64,000 nucleotides of DNA, taken from assembly GCF_026151205.1 (NCBI RefSeq), contig NC_087073.1, forward strand, positions 20,412,658-20,476,657, read 5' to 3'. The position numbers and the translations under genes are program-made. This document shows positions 61,463 through 64,000 of the stretch, piece after piece (the first letter of the stretch is position 1; each line of letters starts with the position of its first letter). The notes beneath the pieces were generated by a model, which saw only the letters and a program-made list of their open reading frames with translations, ran no database searches and was not told the origin of the DNA. This DNA is from Bolinopsis microptera (taxonomy: Eukaryota > Ctenophora > Tentaculata > Lobata > Bolinopsidae).

Positions 61463-62794
61463 TTATATGCTCGATACGAGCAGGTGGTCTGCGTGCTCAT
61501 CAGCCTCATCCAGGTCCAGGTCAGAGTCCGATCTGGTGGTGGGTGTCTCGATCAGGTCCTGGTCCTTGTGGAACGCGAACTTCCAGTACTTAAAGTTCTG
61601 ATAGAACTGGTCCGCTGCGTTGCACACGCCCTTGAGTGTCCACGTCCCTGGAAAGCAGTGTATTAACTCTACAGGTAACACGTCAACTAGCCCCCTAATG
61701 TAACAAGACAAGACCCCTTACCCGACTGTACTATACTGCAAACGGTAAAGGAGTGTACCACATATACCCTCAAAAGATCAAGGTTGAAACATTCATCTAA
61801 TCACGCTAACGTTCACAAAAGCACGTTTACTTACTTTGAGTTGAAGTAAACTTCTACAATCCAGCCACTAATACGACACGGACACCTCATCCAAGGGGTT
61901 TGCTCTGATTCAGGAGTTTCCTTGTTTCTCCTCTTCTGTGTGTGATACTCTCTCGCTACAGGGTGTAGCTCGTAGATAGAGTGGCACAGGTACCCACTCA
62001 GCTTGCTCATTTTCTCTCCTAACATGGAGGGTTCTGATAGGTCGCAGTTACTTTGGTCCACTGAAACTATACCTGAACAAAAATCGGTTTGTTGTATAGT
62101 ACTGAGTGAATATAGCAATGAATTTGAGGTGAGAATGTCCCATGCGACCATGGTTTCATGGCACTTAAATGTCGATTTTGTAATAGTTTGGCAAAAAAAT
62201 GTATTCTAAAGTAACTCAATTCTTCTATAGCCACCTACCCATAAGTTTAAGAATATCTTTATCTGGCATGTGAGGGAGATGGTTGAAAGTTTTACTATTC
62301 TTCGTCTTGGTCTCCCGGAGCTGGAAGATCCCGAGTTGATTAACAGACACGGGGCCAATCTTACCGCTCCTCCCGCTCAGGAAGGTTTTCTTGGTTTTAT
62401 AACCTGGAAACCACCAACTCTTGCTGAGATACATGTACGGGAGCTTCTTGTTGAAGTCAAAGTAGCCACTTCTGTGCTGAAATGAGATGGGTATAAGCAA
62501 CATAAAAGTGTTTCATTCTTTGGTTAACCTTCAGGAGAATAGTACTGTTTAATGTGTTTTAAATTAAACTCCAGTCGTGCTTGCCAGCACTGTGATGTAT
62601 GTGATTAGTTGACAGTTTGTGCTAACCTGGGACAGTATGACTTTGGAGATACCTCCCTCTCTCCTATACGGTTCACTAAGAGGGTTCCAGAAGGCTCTGA
62701 ACTGGTCCTCGTTCATGTGGATAGGTCCCTCGTAGCCCACGAACTGAACCAGGTTTCTATAGTTCATCATCTTGTTACGGTTCACTTCATGGTG
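61463..62794 (-). CDS. 3' exons of an unrecognised conserved-looking gene
   Basis: Exons in transcript order: 62627-62794 (56 codons, starts HHEVNRNKMMNYRNLVQFVG, then PIHMNEDQFRAFWNPL), 62239-62476 (HRSGYFDFNKKLPYMYLSKS, then WWFPGYKTKKTFL), 61835-62060 (LSGYLCHSIYELHPVAREYH, then WMRCPCRISGWIVEVYFNS), a 14-nt microexon 61722-61735, and 61463-61647 (GTWTLKGVCNAADQFYQNFK, YWKFAFHKD, then an acidic SDSDLDLDEADEH tail ending LLVSSI). Splice sites are canonical and phases agree only if the microexon is included. Trp/Tyr/Cys-rich, no obvious membrane helix: a folded cytosolic or secreted domain. I do not recognise the family. Further 5' exons must lie beyond 62794 and are not found before the window ends. 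Confidence 0.75.
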
Positions 62795-64000
62795 CTGACA
62801 TATTTAATCCATGCTTACTAGGATAAGGTCGGTTAGGGCCACAATATTTGTGTTTGCAGCCTACACTAGGTACGGTTAATAATTAATATCTCAGATTTCA
62901 GAACGAGCAATGCTGAAACTAGAGAACAACAAAATAGTAAAACAAAGTGCGCAGAGCTTTTCTAAATACAACTCGTTTAGAGATACTGCATAAGCAATGT
63001 AATTCTCCCAAATCTAATTTAGCCAGACTATTTATAGCAACAACTCAATGATCAACAGTAAGCACACATCAGACAATAACTGCAAGGCCTAACTAGAACA
63101 ATATACCCGGCACACGTAGCGTCGAGAGTAGGTATAATAGAACCCTGGAAACTCTGGCAATGTGTTAAAACTGAAACATAAGCTGAGTAGAGAGAGAGAG
63201 TGAGAGAGAGAGTGAGAGAGAGGGAGAGAGAGAGGGAGAGAGAGAGGGAGAGAGAGAAAGTCTCCGAATTTGTGGCAGAGAAAAGAGAGTTAGTGTTACA
63301 TTATTTCACAACACAGAGAAGGGTTGTGGTCGGGGGACTTTGGGAGGGGAGATCAGGTTTCACGACAGACAGCGGACACTAAACTGTGGAGCTGCTGATT
63401 CTGGAGATATGTTGATATGATATTGACGTGTTCCTCAGATCACCAGTACCCTGCTGGCCCGGGACCAACACTCCCCCACCCCTGATTACTCAACTTAAGG
63501 TTCAGTGCCCTCTGATTTGAGAAGTGCCTAATTTATAACATTCCTGAGACCAGTGCACGTTCCATGTTCAGTAGATGATGTAGTGAGTGAGTTAGATAGA
63601 GTGAGTGGCGTGAGATATTTAGGTATCAAGTGGCGTGAGAGATGAGACTTTCAACCATCTTCGAATGGTTAGTGTCCGAGTCACGGCAGTGACAAAAGTG
63701 TGTAGCATGCCCAAAAAGGTGTCATCATATTTAGGTTTCTAACATCTCATATTATTATCAATTAAGCGTCTAATTAGCACCAAGCAAAGAGGGGAGGGTG
63801 AGGCCGCTACCTCTGTCACAGTTCGAAGCTACTTCACAAATCAAAATATCACAGCTCTGGCATCTGTGCAGAAAATAGCCGTTAAGTTGTAATTATCGTT
63901 ACTTCTAGAATGTAATTCGGGCATCAAGAGGCAAGAGCAAGTAAAATCATGGGATGGGTAAAATGTTTGGAAACCATGAGGTACGCGAAATATAATATCA
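62795..64000. other. Upstream intron or flank of the unknown gene
   Basis: Contains an impure GA/GGGA microsatellite at 63190-63258. No exon recognised. Confidence 0.4.

Overview
The window looks like nuclear DNA of an invertebrate animal. It holds multi-exon genes with GT/AG introns, a TTAGGG-type interstitial telomere tract, orthologues of animal proteins (an X11/Mint adaptor, ALDH1L formyl-THF dehydrogenase, the XPR1 phosphate exporter), and many tandem repeats and eukaryotic transposon remnants. The sequence alone does not fix the phylum. No prokaryotic operon, CRISPR array or rRNA gene was seen.

Layout. 1-4.9 kb: transposon debris (two oppositely oriented halves of one transposase-like gene), a foldback element, then quiet DNA. 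4.9-23.8 kb (+): an X11/Mint (APBA-type) adaptor gene. Its conserved PTB-PDZ-PDZ part is in exons at 20.6-23.8 kb, and candidate acidic N-terminal exons lie at 4.9-11.6 kb. The long introns are filled with minisatellites, a tRNA-derived SINE and MITEs. 25.2-25.6 kb (-): a small intronless single-pass membrane protein. 26.8-36.3 kb (-): a complete 10-exon ALDH1L gene (907 codons from the internal start). An in-frame upstream ATG adds a mitochondrial-presequence-like leader. Intron 2 holds an intronless TPR-like/J-domain gene on the opposite strand, intron 4 a hairpin containing telomeric repeats, and intron 6 two LINE fragments.

36.3-48.9 kb: a transposon graveyard with remnants of at least three non-LTR retrotransposon lineages and a reverse-transcriptase scrap. 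It also holds three non-autonomous hAT elements with exact 8-bp target duplications, a mariner-type element with ~345-bp inverted repeats, and a piggyBac-type palindrome whose empty target is preserved in sister repeats. 48.9-59.2 kb (+): a 17-exon XPR1 gene (SPX + EXS). It is intact except for three single-base frame breaks at or beside short homopolymers, which look like sequence errors rather than decay. A 2.1-kb transposon sits in its intron 6. 61.5-62.8 kb (-): the 3' end of an unrecognised spliced gene with a probable 14-nt microexon.

The genes show no evident common pathway; they appear to be ordinary neighbours. The most distinctive signals are how mobile or repetitive DNA meets gene structure: a MITE inside a splice donor, a minisatellite that copies an exon end plus its donor, a transposon that captured or grew a telomeric core, and one ALDH1L gene that may supply both cytosol and mitochondria.
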